From assembly GCA_028286285.1 (NCBI GenBank), contig JAQBRV010000001.1, forward strand, positions 124,001-188,000: DNA of 64,000 nucleotides, written 5' to 3'. The first letter of the stretch is position 1, and each line of letters opens with the position of its first letter. Below are positions 1-9,900 of this stretch, piece by piece. The notes under the pieces were generated by a model. That model searched no databases and was not told where the DNA came from. It saw nothing but the letters and a program-made list of their open reading frames with translations. This stretch comes from Candidatus Saccharimonadota bacterium. Its GTDB lineage: Bacteria; Patescibacteriota; Saccharimonadia; Saccharimonadales; Saccharimonadaceae. Made by a program: the position numbers and the translations under genes.

Positions 1-425
1 AGTCTAGTGATATATCACAAAAAGAAACTCCTGAATCGATTGCAATCGGTGAACAAGAACTAAATAATTTGTTTGGTTCTGAAGACGTGCGCGATGAAAG
101 TAATCTACTATGGGAATGGATGACCGGAACACGCGAATATCTTACCGCAAATTTGGGATTTTTTAAAGTAGAGTACGGCTACCCAGAAGACGGAACTTTT
201 AATAGTAGTTTTGATATCCTCTCCGAGAAATCACTCTATGACGGTCAGGTAGAATTTTTAGTTCGTAACGATTGGACAAGCAACATGGCTGACCTCGATC
301 CGAGTATTGCAACTCAAGATACAGATGCTGATCATTTTAGTACAGATCGATATATTACAATCGGTGAATTTAACGGCCAATACCATATCACGAAAATTCA
401 GTCGCGTGCCGTTGTAGATCAATAA
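1..425 (+). CDS. C-terminal part of an unidentified protein (5' end outside the window)
   Basis: The reading frame is open from the left edge (first full codon at base 3) to a TAA at 423-425, so this is the last roughly 140 residues of a gene that begins upstream. An in-frame TTG at 69 could start a short protein, but nothing at it looks like a ribosome binding site and the frame continues further left. The peptide is soluble and acidic, has no cysteine and no membrane segment, and ends with a run of beta-type residues (ITIGEFNGQYHITKIQ). I do not recognise the family. It ends 60 bases before the secretion operon and may or may not belong to it. Confidence 0.6.
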   Translation, partial: SSDISQKETPESIAIGEQELNNLFGSEDVRDESNLLWEWMTGTREYLTANLGFFKVEYGYPEDGTFNSSFDILSEKSLYDGQVEFLVRNDWTSNMADLDPSIATQDTDADHFSTDRYITIGEFNGQYHITKIQSRAVVDQ

Positions 426-472
426 AATATCTACACAATTTAGTTTATCGATATACCGCTAATGTTTTGCTG

Positions 473-478
473 TATAAT
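473..478 (+). promoter_or_regulatory. -10 element (TATAAT) for the VirB6-like gene
   Basis: A perfect TATAAT ends 6 bases before the ATG at 485, so transcription would start at or next to the start codon and give a leaderless mRNA. No convincing -35 hexamer is seen. There is no Shine-Dalgarno sequence in the short gap. Confidence 0.6.
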
Positions 479-484
479 GTAGCC

Positions 485-3235
485 ATGACGCGGCACTTAC
501 GTAACTCTTTAAAATTGACTATATGTATTCTTGCTCTCAGTATCTTAGCGTCCTTATTCATAATAAAAACCGACGCATTTGCCGATAATCAGAATGGGCC
601 GTTCGTTTCTCAGCCTCGTCGCGATAGAGTGGTGGACTACCAACAGTTGACGTATACTCTGGCATGCTTGCCCACCACCACCATGGCCACCGCCCCCGAG
701 TTCGTACCCCCTGCAGACTACGGAAAACTTGGACAAGATATGGCACTAGCCTCAAACGGTCAACTTAAGAATAGGCACGTGATTGATCAGAGCGTGTTCG
801 GCGCCGTAACCTCGAGGGGCGCCATGTTTCCAAACGAAATATTGACATGCGATCAAGAAAAAAACTATGGTTTCAGGTGGGCATTCGATGAGTTTGGTAG
901 AGGTGATATGGTCGACTTTTTCTGTAGTCTACCTGGTGTATACAATATGACTACCGGGGGAAGAGGGAAGACGGTCGCCGGCGGGTCAAATAAGGATTCT
1001 TGCAAATCGGGGGGAAACTTTAGTGACAGTTACTACGTCGTTGCAAAGAACCACAATCTGCGCACAGAGGCTAAAGCTGAGTTTGCTAAGTCCGATCGTG
1101 GAAGAATCGCTGGCACGGCACTGACGAACCCCGATAAGTATCTCCAATACTGGCTCACTTTTAGTAACGTATGTAAGGCTCAACTAACGACAAAGTACCC
1201 CACTAACAGTGATCCAGCCGCAAGTGATGGTTCATTATATAAAGTAACTGTTGTTAACCAGAACGGCGATATCGTATACTACCTCGGCAATACAGGAGGT
1301 CAGCCTACAAAGAATCTCGGTGTAATCTTGGATGCGAATCACAGCACTCCAGACATTACGTGCGGGCAACTTGCCGATGGTCTGAAGCAGTATGCCCCAG
1401 CATACTCAGCATACTTAAAGGGTCCTGGAAAGAATGATCCCGGGGTAAGCGGAACTGGTATACCGGAAATAGCTATTGAAGACGAGAACAAGAGTGGTGG
1501 AACTACCGGGTGTGGCGTTGAGGGTGTAGGTTGGCTAGTTTGTCCAGTCATGAAATTTCTTGGTGAAATGAATGATGCAGCGTTTGGCTTCTTAGCGAAT
1601 AGTTTCCTGGAAACAAAAGTAGATTACTTAAAGGTTGGTGGCGACACCTATAACGCCTGGTCTCTAATGCGAAATATAGCAAACGTGGCATTTGTAATCG
1701 GGTTCTTAGTTCTAATCTATTCCCAGATAACTGGAGCAGGAATTTCCAACTACGGAATAAAAAAGCTGATACCCAAACTGATCATTTCTGCAATATTGGT
1801 CAACGTATCATTCTTTGTGTGTCAAATTGCGGTAGACCTAAGCAATATCCTTGGATATTCAATAAAGAGTCTTTTCGATTCATTCGGAGGAATGATACAG
1901 GTGGGAGCCACCACGGATGACGTTACTAATAATGGATTTCAGACGGCTGGACTGATCGCGATAATTATTGCGAGTGGAGCAATCTTACTCATGGCTTTAA
2001 GCATCCCCCTATTGCTGGCGTCACTGCTGGCATTAATAGTAATCTTGTTTATACTACTAGCTCGTACTGCACTAATAATTTTACTTATAGTAATATCTCC
2101 TTTAGCATTCGTCGCGTACCTCCTGCCAAACACCGAACAGTGGTTTCAGAAATGGCGGAAAACATTTACCACACTACTGCTGTTATTCCCAATCATAGGC
2201 GTTGTATTTGGAGCTTCAAGCTTTGCCGCGCAAATTGTTTTTGATGCTGGAACCGGAGGTGATACAAGTGAAATGCTACAGCTCACCGCCCTTGGTATAG
2301 CGACCCTTCCTCTTTTTGCCGTGCCGACCCTATTGAAGGGTGCTCTTGCGGCAGCGGGAAATATAGGAGCAAAGTTATCTTCGGCAAGCACGAAAGCAAA
2401 TTCGCGCATTAGCGGACAGGCAAAGGGGAATCTTCAAAAATCTCGTGCCGGTCAATATGTAAAGTATCGGGGTGCTCAACGGGAACGAAATCGTGCACTT
2501 ACCATGGCTGGCCAGGGAAGGGGTAGTAATAAGAACCCTCTTAACTGGAAGCGAAATGCGACCGCCGCAGTAAATAGGGGGTTGAATGAAAATCTACCAG
2601 GGAAATTTGGTGCTCGCTTGGCAGATACGGGTATCGACCTTGCGACAAAAGAGAGTCAGGATGAGGTGAATCGAGCTGCTCAGCGAATGGAATACGAACA
2701 AGATCCAAGAGAGCTAGTTTCCCATGCAGCCAGTCAACTGAGAAGTGCTATGGCCTCCGGAGATGTAGTACAGGCGCGCGCGGCACAAAAAATTCTTCTT
2801 GGGAAAGGTGCGCCTGGAATTTCGACACTTCATTCAGAGCTTGAAACAGCAGAGAAGACAGGCAGCCTCAATTCCGTCGTTTCTACTGTATTAAGGAGCG
2901 ATCTGTCAGAAGCAGGTCTTAAAGGCAAAGATAGCGTACTTGATAAATGGGCTACGGATGGAGAAGCTACTTCACTGGAACGCGTCGGATGGTCAGATGG
3001 CGCAGCAACCAGACTCAATGAAGCTGAGCTTGCTGGACAGACCAAGGCAGTCCTCGAACAGTGGGCTACAGATCAAGGTGGTGGCAGAACAGTTGTTAGT
3101 ACTCAGCAGGCTCAACGCGTTGTTGCAGCTCATGCAAGCGGTAATCTGAGTCTTGATGATGATAAGCTAAAGATATTTGAGACTCTCGCCAACCGGCCGC
3201 TTCCACCAACAACTCCTCCACCCACAGGACCTTAA
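485..3235 (+). CDS. VirB6/TrbL-like type IV secretion membrane protein
   Basis: Protein of 916 residues. I chose the ATG at 485 rather than the upstream in-frame TTG at 467 because a TATAAT box overlaps the region between them. The N-terminus is a signal peptide (basic MTRHLRNSLK, hydrophobic core, then ADNQ near residue 35). A secreted, cysteine-containing region of about 350 residues follows. Next comes a polytopic core with segments near 397-417, 428-455, 488-548 (a long hydrophobic stretch, probably two or three helices), 563-587 and 599-625. The last roughly 280 residues are hydrophilic and basic, then proline-rich (PPTTPPPTGP). This layout fits the channel subunit VirB6/TrbL of conjugation-type secretion systems, and the neighbouring PrgI and VirB4 genes support it. 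The large exported N-terminal domain is unlike classical VirB6 and could be a surface part. The family call is inferred from topology and context, not from a motif. Confidence 0.7.
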   Translation: MTRHLRNSLKLTICILALSILASLFIIKTDAFADNQNGPFVSQPRRDRVVDYQQLTYTLACLPTTTMATAPEFVPPADYGKLGQDMALASNGQLKNRHVIDQSVFGAVTSRGAMFPNEILTCDQEKNYGFRWAFDEFGRGDMVDFFCSLPGVYNMTTGGRGKTVAGGSNKDSCKSGGNFSDSYYVVAKNHNLRTEAKAEFAKSDRGRIAGTALTNPDKYLQYWLTFSNVCKAQLTTKYPTNSDPAASDGSLYKVTVVNQNGDIVYYLGNTGGQPTKNLGVILDANHSTPDITCGQLADGLKQYAPAYSAYLKGPGKNDPGVSGTGIPEIAIEDENKSGGTTGCGVEGVGWLVCPVMKFLGEMNDAAFGFLANSFLETKVDYLKVGGDTYNAWSLMRNIANVAFVIGFLVLIYSQITGAGISNYGIKKLIPKLIISAILVNVSFFVCQIAVDLSNILGYSIKSLFDSFGGMIQVGATTDDVTNNGFQTAGLIAIIIASGAILLMALSIPLLLASLLALIVILFILLARTALIILLIVISPLAFVAYLLPNTEQWFQKWRKTFTTLLLLFPIIGVVFGASSFAAQIVFDAGTGGDTSEMLQLTALGIATLPLFAVPTLLKGALAAAGNIGAKLSSASTKANSRISGQAKGNLQKSRAGQYVKYRGAQRERNRALTMAGQGRGSNKNPLNWKRNATAAVNRGLNENLPGKFGARLADTGIDLATKESQDEVNRAAQRMEYEQDPRELVSHAASQLRSAMASGDVVQARAAQKILLGKGAPGISTLHSELETAEKTGSLNSVVSTVLRSDLSEAGLKGKDSVLDKWATDGEATSLERVGWSDGAATRLNEAELAGQTKAVLEQWATDQGGGRTVVSTQQAQRVVAAHASGNLSLDDDKLKIFETLANRPLPPTTPPPTGP

Positions 3236-3241
3236 CTTTGT

Positions 3242-3247
3242 TATACT
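3242..3247 (+). promoter_or_regulatory. -10 element (TATACT) for the PrgI gene
   Basis: TATACT ends 9 bases before the ATG at 3257, just after the stop of the preceding gene. An overlapping TATAAG (3247-3252) is an alternative. It would give a leaderless or near-leaderless transcript inside the operon. Confidence 0.5.
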
Positions 3248-3256
3248 ATAAGCATA

Positions 3257-4207
3257 ATGGCCGTCTATAAAGTCCCTCAAGACGTAGAAGCAGATGACAA
3301 ACTCATCGGCCCGTTTAGTTTCCGCCAATTTATTTACCTCATTATCGTCGCTATATCTATTGCTCTTGCCTGGGGATTATCGCAATTATTTATCCCACTG
3401 GCTATTATTCCTTTGCCTCTCATTATTTTCTTCGGTGCGCTTGCGTTGCCACTCCGAAAAGACCAGCCGATGGAGGTGTATATGGCCGCGATTGTCTCGT
3501 TCTACCTAAAACCGAGGCGACGACTGTGGATAGCTGACGGTGTACAATCGCTGGTGGAAATTACCGCGCCGAAGATAGTGGAGTTTAGCCGGACAAAGGA
3601 CCTGTCGCAAGGTGAAGCAGAGCAAAGACTCTCGTACCTGGCGCAGATCGCCGATACACAGGGTTGGGCTGTGCGAGGTATCGCATCGGCACCCGTTCAA
3701 AATACCGCGCTTAGCGATGATCTGTATTTTGAAGCACAGCAAACGCCTGATGTATTCGATACCGCTACTGGTGTAGCTCAGGCGTTTGATACAAAGCTCG
3801 CCGAAGCTGACTCCGAGCGACGTGAAAAAATGATGCGTCAGATGCAGCAACCAGCTCCAGTGGCACAAGCCACGATTCAACCTATCTCCGCTGTTGCTCC
3901 AACCATACCAGATCAAGTAACCCCTCCGGCTCCTACGGCCGATGATCCAAGTGTGACGTTCAATCCATACCCGAACTCCATGCACCAGTCAGTTATTCAG
4001 CCGCTCGATGATGATCAAGCAAGCACACCAATACCCCCACCGACCGATACTCCAGTAAGCACTAGCGAAAAACAGGTCTCGCCTGATATAATAAGCCTTG
4101 CAAGTAACCCTGATTTATCAATTGAGACTATGGCGCATGAAGCCCAGCGAATTACCGATAAAGAAGCTGAGCTAAAGGACGATGAAGTTCTTATATCGCT
4201 ACGTTAG
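3257..4207 (+). CDS. PrgI-family type IV secretion protein
   Basis: Protein of 316 residues. The first roughly 90 residues match the PrgI family: MAVYKVPQDVEADDKLIGPF, then two close hydrophobic helices (about 25-45 and 48-65) and a charged turn (LRKDQPMEVY). PrgI is the small inner-membrane partner of VirB4, functionally like VirB3. After a region ending YLKPRRRLWIADG comes a long cytoplasmic tail, rich in proline, alanine and glutamine (about 195-275), with acidic patches near the end. Family PrgI proteins are often only about 100-130 residues, so the tail is an addition of unknown role. It sits between the VirB6-like gene and two VirB4/TraC-type genes, the order expected in this group of bacteria. 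Confidence 0.85.
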   Translation: MAVYKVPQDVEADDKLIGPFSFRQFIYLIIVAISIALAWGLSQLFIPLAIIPLPLIIFFGALALPLRKDQPMEVYMAAIVSFYLKPRRRLWIADGVQSLVEITAPKIVEFSRTKDLSQGEAEQRLSYLAQIADTQGWAVRGIASAPVQNTALSDDLYFEAQQTPDVFDTATGVAQAFDTKLAEADSERREKMMRQMQQPAPVAQATIQPISAVAPTIPDQVTPPAPTADDPSVTFNPYPNSMHQSVIQPLDDDQASTPIPPPTDTPVSTSEKQVSPDIISLASNPDLSIETMAHEAQRITDKEAELKDDEVLISLR

Positions 4208-4230
4208 TTTCAACTGATACATCAAACTAA
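4204..4230 (+). promoter_or_regulatory. Inverted repeat between the PrgI and TraC-like genes
   Basis: TTAGTTT (4204-4210) and AAACTAA (4224-4230) form a perfect 7-bp inverted repeat with a 13-base loop, overlapping the PrgI stop codon. It is not followed by a T-run, so it is not a classical terminator. It could limit transcription or stabilise mRNA ends. The following gene starts 20 bases later. Confidence 0.35.
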
Positions 4231-4249
4231 AAAGTGGGAAGAGTAGCGC

Positions 4250-5089
4250 GTGCCGCCAAACAACCAATTACCTCCAGAGCAACAACCTCCCCAAGGTGTG
4301 GTTGGAAGTGGATCAGCCCCAGCTGATCAGGTAAAAAACACCGCTTCAGAGCAGGCTAAAAAGCCGGCCAACCCCAACACTACCCAAAGCTCACTGCTGA
4401 TCTCTGAAATTCGTGACAACATGGTGATTATGAAAGATGGCAGTTTTCGAGCCGTCATCGCCTGTCAGTCGATTAACTTTGATCTTATGAGCTCACGAGA
4501 ACGTGAAGGGGTTGAATACAGCTACCAAAACTTCCTCAACTCCCTTTATTTTCCCGTTCAGATATTTATTCGTTCACAACGAGTTGATATCGGCCCCTAC
4601 CTCGACCGCCTGGTAGCTATTCGGAGAGGGCAGGACAATATGCTCCTCAATGTCCTGATGGACGATTACATCAATTTTATTGACGTCCTCGCCCAAGAAG
4701 CGAATATTATGGATAAAAGTTTCTTCATCGTCGTGCCGTATTTTCCAGCAGGGGACTTAAACAACCTCAAAGAACAGGCGACTGGGTTCTTTGGTCGTAT
4801 ATTCTCTAAGCCTCAAAACCAAACGATAAAAATTGATACGGTTGCTTTCACGAAGGCCAAAGATGAGATAAAGAACAGAACCGATGCCGTCATGAGTGGC
4901 CTGTTTCAGATGGGCGTCAAGAGTGTACCCTTGAACACAAAAGAGATTGGTGAACTCTACTATAATGTCTACAACCCCGACACCGCCGTGCGAGAACCAC
5001 TTGGTGATTTCGAGAACATCACCTCGACCTACGTCCGAAAAGGTGCCGGTAATGCCGTGCAACCAAACCTACCCGGAGGAGTGCTGTAA
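4250..5089 (+). CDS. TraC/VirB4 N-domain-like conjugation protein
   Basis: Protein of 279 residues starting at GTG, with a purine-rich GGGAAGAG about 10 bases upstream. The first roughly 45 residues are a proline- and glutamine-rich disordered leader. The body (about 45-265) resembles the N-terminal domain of TraC/VirB4 proteins (ISEIRDNMVIMKDGSFRAV, then FPVQIFIRSQRVDIGPYLDR). There is no Walker motif, so it is not an ATPase. Its TAA overlaps the ATG of the VirB4 ATPase by one base, which suggests translational coupling and equal amounts. A separate TraC-like partner encoded directly before VirB4 is typical for PrgI-containing systems. It likely sits at the cytoplasmic face of the secretion channel. 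Confidence 0.7.
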   Translation: MPPNNQLPPEQQPPQGVVGSGSAPADQVKNTASEQAKKPANPNTTQSSLLISEIRDNMVIMKDGSFRAVIACQSINFDLMSSREREGVEYSYQNFLNSLYFPVQIFIRSQRVDIGPYLDRLVAIRRGQDNMLLNVLMDDYINFIDVLAQEANIMDKSFFIVVPYFPAGDLNNLKEQATGFFGRIFSKPQNQTIKIDTVAFTKAKDEIKNRTDAVMSGLFQMGVKSVPLNTKEIGELYYNVYNPDTAVREPLGDFENITSTYVRKGAGNAVQPNLPGGVL

Positions 5090-6939
5090 TGGCCAAGAAA
5101 CTTGATCCGATCGATATTGCTGCCCAGCAACGTGCCCGTGAACAAGCTGAAGTCGAACAAGCCTTTTTAAAGGGTATGACGACCCTGCGCGACCTTATCG
5201 CCCCGAGTAGTCTCGAGATCCACTCCAGTCACTTTCGATTAGGAACAAAATATGGCCGAACGATTTACGTCTACGGCTATCCGCGCCAAATCTATACCGG
5301 CTGGCTAAGCACGATCATCAACATGGATGAAGTGCTCGACATGAGTATGTTTATTTACCCGGTTGAAAGTCAGGTCGTTCTCGATAATCTCCGTAAGAAG
5401 GTAACGCAGATGGAGGCCAGCCTCTCAATCAATACCGAAAAGGGTCGCACGCGTGATCCTGGTCTTCAGGCAGCCATCCAGGATGCCGAGGAACTACGTG
5501 ATCAAATTCAGGTTGGTTCAGAACGGTTCTTCCGTTATGGCCTCTATATTACACTGTACGCAGATAGTATGGACGAGCTAGGCTTTGTGCAGCACAAAGT
5601 TGAGACCATCTTCGGCCAACAACTTGTGTTTAGCAAGGTGGCAAGCTCACAACAAGAGCAGGGTCTCAATAGCACAATTCCGCAGATGAGCGACCAACTT
5701 CAGATTCGTCGAAACATGAATACTGGAGCGATCTCGACCAGTTTCCCGTTCACCAGTGCTGATCTTACCCAGGAAAAGGGAATCCTCTACGGCGTGAATA
5801 TGCACAACAATGGTTTGGTGATATTCGACCGCTTCAGCTTAGAGAACGCCAATATGGTCGTGTTCGCTAAATCTGGTGCAGGTAAATCATTCACCGTGAA
5901 GCTAGAAGCTCTGCGAAGTATGATGGTAGGTATCGACGTGGTCATCATCGACCCAGAGAACGAATATCAGAAACTGGCTGATGCGGTGGGAGGAAGTTAT
6001 ATTCGCCTCAGCCTCAGCTCTGACACTCGTATTAATCCGTTCGATCTTCCCCGGGTTATTGACTCTGACGAAGCCGATGATGCATTGCGGGCAAACCTCA
6101 TCACCCTCCATGGACTCCTGCGACTCATGCTTGGTGGTGCGCAGCAAACAGCTCAAGGTGTCATCATGGCCGCGCTCACCCCAGCTGAGGAAGCCGATCT
6201 CGACCAAGCGCTTATCGACACCTACGCCCGTGTGGGCATTACCAGTGACCCCCTGACTCACAATTCGACACCACCAACCATCTCCGATCTTTACGATACC
6301 CTTCTTCATATGGGTGGAACTGGCCCCGCACTGGCTCAACGGCTTCGCAAATACACCAGCGGAACCTTTGCTGGTATCTTTTCTCAGCAGAGTAATATCG
6401 ACATCAATAACAATATGGTTGTCTTTAATATTCGTGACCTTGAGGATGAGCTTCGTCCTGTGGCTATGTATATCGTCCTGTCGCACATCTGGAACATTAC
6501 TCGTACCGACCAAAAGAAACGCATGTTGATCGTTGACGAGGCCTGGCAGTTGATGAAATACGACGACTCGGCCAACTTCCTGTTTAGTCTCGCCAAACGA
6601 GCCCGTAAATATCAATTGGGGCTCACGACCATCACCCAAGACGTTGAAGACTTTATGGGTAGCAAAATGGGTCGCGCGATTGTTGCAAACTCCTCCATGC
6701 AACTTCTTTTGAAACAATCTTCAAGCGCCGTCGATGTCTTGTCTGACGTCTTCAAACTTACCGAGGAAGAGAAGAAACGCCTCGCGAACTTCCCGGTCGG
6801 CCAAGGGCTGTTCTTTGCGGGTCAAAACCATGTACATATGCAGATTATTGCAAGCCAGACGGAGCAGGGTCTGGTGACGACCGGGGCACCGCTACCAGTA
6901 GCGCCTCAGCCGCCTCAAACAGATAATTCAGGTGTATAA
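5089..6939 (+). CDS. virB4: VirB4-family secretion ATPase
   Basis: Protein of 616 residues. The start is clear: GGAGGA lies 8 bases upstream, and the ATG overlaps the previous stop. Residues 1-240 form the VirB4 N-domain. The P-loop KSGAGKS is at 261-267, and the Walker B motif MLIVDEAW places the acidic pair at D483-E484. RxxxYxxGLTTITQDVEDF near 510 is the usual downstream VirB4/TraC element. VirB4 powers assembly and substrate movement in type IV secretion and is the best marker gene of the cluster. No VirB11 or VirD4/coupling protein is in this window, so either these are elsewhere or the system works without them. The C-terminus is a short proline-rich tail. Confidence 0.93.
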   Translation: MAKKLDPIDIAAQQRAREQAEVEQAFLKGMTTLRDLIAPSSLEIHSSHFRLGTKYGRTIYVYGYPRQIYTGWLSTIINMDEVLDMSMFIYPVESQVVLDNLRKKVTQMEASLSINTEKGRTRDPGLQAAIQDAEELRDQIQVGSERFFRYGLYITLYADSMDELGFVQHKVETIFGQQLVFSKVASSQQEQGLNSTIPQMSDQLQIRRNMNTGAISTSFPFTSADLTQEKGILYGVNMHNNGLVIFDRFSLENANMVVFAKSGAGKSFTVKLEALRSMMVGIDVVIIDPENEYQKLADAVGGSYIRLSLSSDTRINPFDLPRVIDSDEADDALRANLITLHGLLRLMLGGAQQTAQGVIMAALTPAEEADLDQALIDTYARVGITSDPLTHNSTPPTISDLYDTLLHMGGTGPALAQRLRKYTSGTFAGIFSQQSNIDINNNMVVFNIRDLEDELRPVAMYIVLSHIWNITRTDQKKRMLIVDEAWQLMKYDDSANFLFSLAKRARKYQLGLTTITQDVEDFMGSKMGRAIVANSSMQLLLKQSSSAVDVLSDVFKLTEEEKKRLANFPVGQGLFFAGQNHVHMQIIASQTEQGLVTTGAPLPVAPQPPQTDNSGV

Positions 6940-6940
6940 T
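6935..6940 (+). promoter_or_regulatory. -10 element (TATAAT) overlapping the virB4 stop codon
   Basis: The virB4 stop codon TAA (6937-6939) lies inside a perfect TATAAT. The next gene starts with ATG at 6951, 10 bases after the box, with no Shine-Dalgarno sequence. This suggests a leaderless internal promoter for the large EEP-domain gene, separate from readthrough of the operon. Confidence 0.55.
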
Positions 6941-6950
6941 TTAGACAGAT

Positions 6951-9900
6951 ATGGCACTCTCATACAAAAATGATTCAGAGGAAGACGAGCGATTAAATCC
7001 AGCGACTCGTGCTAAAGACCTATTCAACCAAGAACAAGCTGGTTATGATCGTGAACTTTCTGATATAGAAAATGGTTTTGATAAAACAGCTGACTCGTCG
7101 AAAGAAGACGAGAACATCGAGAAGATGAAGAATATCGATGACGTCGGCCAACAGGAAGACCAGGCTGGAAGCTCATTTCCATACAACCAAACTGGTCGAC
7201 CCGAGAAAAGAAAGATCGATTTCAAAGGCATTCGGAAAAAGGTCGGGCCACTCGGCTTCTTCGGTGCAATTCTTTTTGGCGGTGGCGGGCTAGGGCTGTT
7301 CTTCTTTTCACCAGGCCTGCTCCTCGTTCAGATGAAAGAAATTTTCACCAACTACGGCTCTAGTGCATCACGAGCCGCGCCAGCCCGTTATAACAAAATG
7401 CTCAAATATACCGTCGGCAACCCAAAGGTGAAGGCAGCTTGTGCTAGCAACCCTGCTGGTAAAAAATGTACGCTCGGAACCATGAGCGAAGCACAAAAAT
7501 CAAATTACGAAAAAGCTGGTTTCAAGATGGTGGGGGACGATGTAAGTGGGCGCACGCGAATAACGAGTATTGAATTTCCAGACGGCACAAGAGTAGAGAC
7601 TGGTGATGAGTTCATCAGCCATACCCGGAAAAATGTCGCAGCGGCCAGCGCCGCCAATAAGGCTCATAACCCTGCAACAAAAGTATTTAATGGTGGACGC
7701 TTTACAGATCTTGTTTTAAAAAGATTTGGACAAACTAAATCTAAGGAAAAAGTATCCGGGAATGACGAAAAGGAAAGAAAGGATAGTATAAATAAACGAA
7801 CCGGGAATGACATATCTGATGAGGAGAGATTGAAGTCATTTTCGGATACATATGACGGTCGAATCAAGGCCTCGGCTAATAAAGTAAATCGGTTTACTGG
7901 CCCAATAGCTATTGCGTGTGCCACATATAACATTGGGAAGGCGACTATTGCCGCTGTAAAGGTTGCGAATGGTATACGGTTTGTGAGTTTTGCTATGTTA
8001 TTCTTGAAAGTCGCTGATCAAATAAAGAATCAGGGTGATGTCGATCCAGAGACTGCCTCAATGCTCGGTACTGTTCTTACGTCAACTGCTGTTTCGGGGG
8101 AAAAAGCGGGGCTTGCAGCCACTGATTCTCAAGGCTATAAGATTGCTGCTTACGGTGGTGAGGGCTTACTAAAGGAATTTACACGTGCTTTTCTACTAGG
8201 TGGAAATAAACTCCTGATCACAATCGATAAAACAATTAAACTACTTCAGGATAAGTTGGGTGGCAGGAATAATGTTAAGTTTATTTGCCGCAGTGCCAAC
8301 GACCCTAAATTAATTTTACTTCTTATACTTCTTATGTGTGGGGCTGGCGCCAGTACGGGAGCTGTGGCTGGGACGATTGTACCACTTGCCGGCAATTTCA
8401 TTGGTGCACTCGCGGGTACTGCTTTTTGCGTAGGGCTCATGTTGGCTGTGGCTGTAGGTATTGAGTTTGTAATTGGCATATTGGTACGTCTCGCTCTACC
8501 TTATGTGGTTGAAGCTTTAGCAAACTCAAACCTTGATGTCAACAAGATATCCGCTGTTGATGCAGGCAATGCTATGGCTGTTGGTTCGGGTGTAATGCTC
8601 GGCACGACGGCGCTCTCTCGAGGTTTAAAGGCTGGCAATAAGGGTGATGTGACGACGTTTCTCGCTGCGACCGCTGACGACAAAGCCCAAATGGATCGGA
8701 TTGCCATGTACGATTCGAAAGATGAGCCATTCAATGTATACAATGAGTACTCATTTCTAGGTTCCGCAGTTCGTAAAATGGGTGTAGCACTCCATACGCC
8801 GAATTATGGGAGCGAGGTTTTATCAAACCTTGGAACAATCATCAGCTCACCACTTAGGCTTCTCACGCCGAATGCTGGTGCAAGCCCCGCGTCGATGCCT
8901 GTTAATGTCTCGGCAACCGACCTGAGTGATTGCCCGGAATATACTATGACTGAAATCGGTATCGATTGTGACAAAATGGGTCAGCCGCAATTTGTTTTAT
9001 CACCTGAAGAGTTAGCTATGGAGGTGAGTGATAATCTTGACTACATGCTCGATGTAAACCGCGGTTTCCACGACGAAAACGAAGACGTTGTGGAGGGTAG
9101 TACTTATTCAAAATGGCTTGCGAATTGTACTGACCAGCGCGAGACACCTATGGGGGCGACATTCATGCCCATTGAGGATACTGACTACGATTGGTCAACG
9201 GGTGAAAATTGTGTTGGTGCTACCGGCGACGGTCACGCCTCGGAAGAAGACCTTAGTAACTTCCGCGTTTATTATAATAGTCTTGCCGAAAAGGAAGATG
9301 GTGATTATGTCCCGCCACAAAATACACCCAACCCCTCTGGAGGCTCTGCGTTCCGTATCGCTTCTTTCAACGTTCTCGGAAAAAGCCACACCGACGGACC
9401 AGGCGCCGACAAGCCAGGCTTTCCCACTTGGACAGAGCGTATAAAGACTTCGCTTAATGTTATCAAATCAAACAATCTCGACGTTGTAGCATTCCAAGAG
9501 TTTGAGCCAGAGCAGCGCGCATACCTGAAGGAAAATTTGCCAAACTACGGACAGTCGAGTCACGGAAAAACTTCCGATAGTATAATGTGGAATACTGACA
9601 GATTCACACTTGTGGATAAGGGCACCTGGAAGACAGTCTACTTCGAAGGGCCGATTGATGAACCGTGGGTTAAACTTAAAGACAATGATAGTCAACAGGA
9701 ATTCTACGTGCTTAGTGTGCACGACCCCATCAACAAAGGCCAAGGAAATGCTCAAACCCGTTACGAAAATGCCTTGGCTCACAAGGCGCTGGTCGAGAAG
9801 CTCCAAGCGCAAGCTCCAGTCTTACTCGTAGGTGACTTTAACTCAGCCTACACCAAAGACGGCGGCGCTGGGGCAGCATCAGATGAAAAACTGACCTACT

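Noticed and set aside
3506-3985. A 159-codon open frame on the minus strand
   Set aside because: It is antisense to the PrgI-family gene; its peptide is rich in Trp, Arg and Cys with no family pattern.
5902-6717. A 271-codon open frame on the minus strand
   Set aside because: It lies wholly inside virB4 in antisense, has no recognisable content, and virB4 has clear Walker motifs in the other strand.
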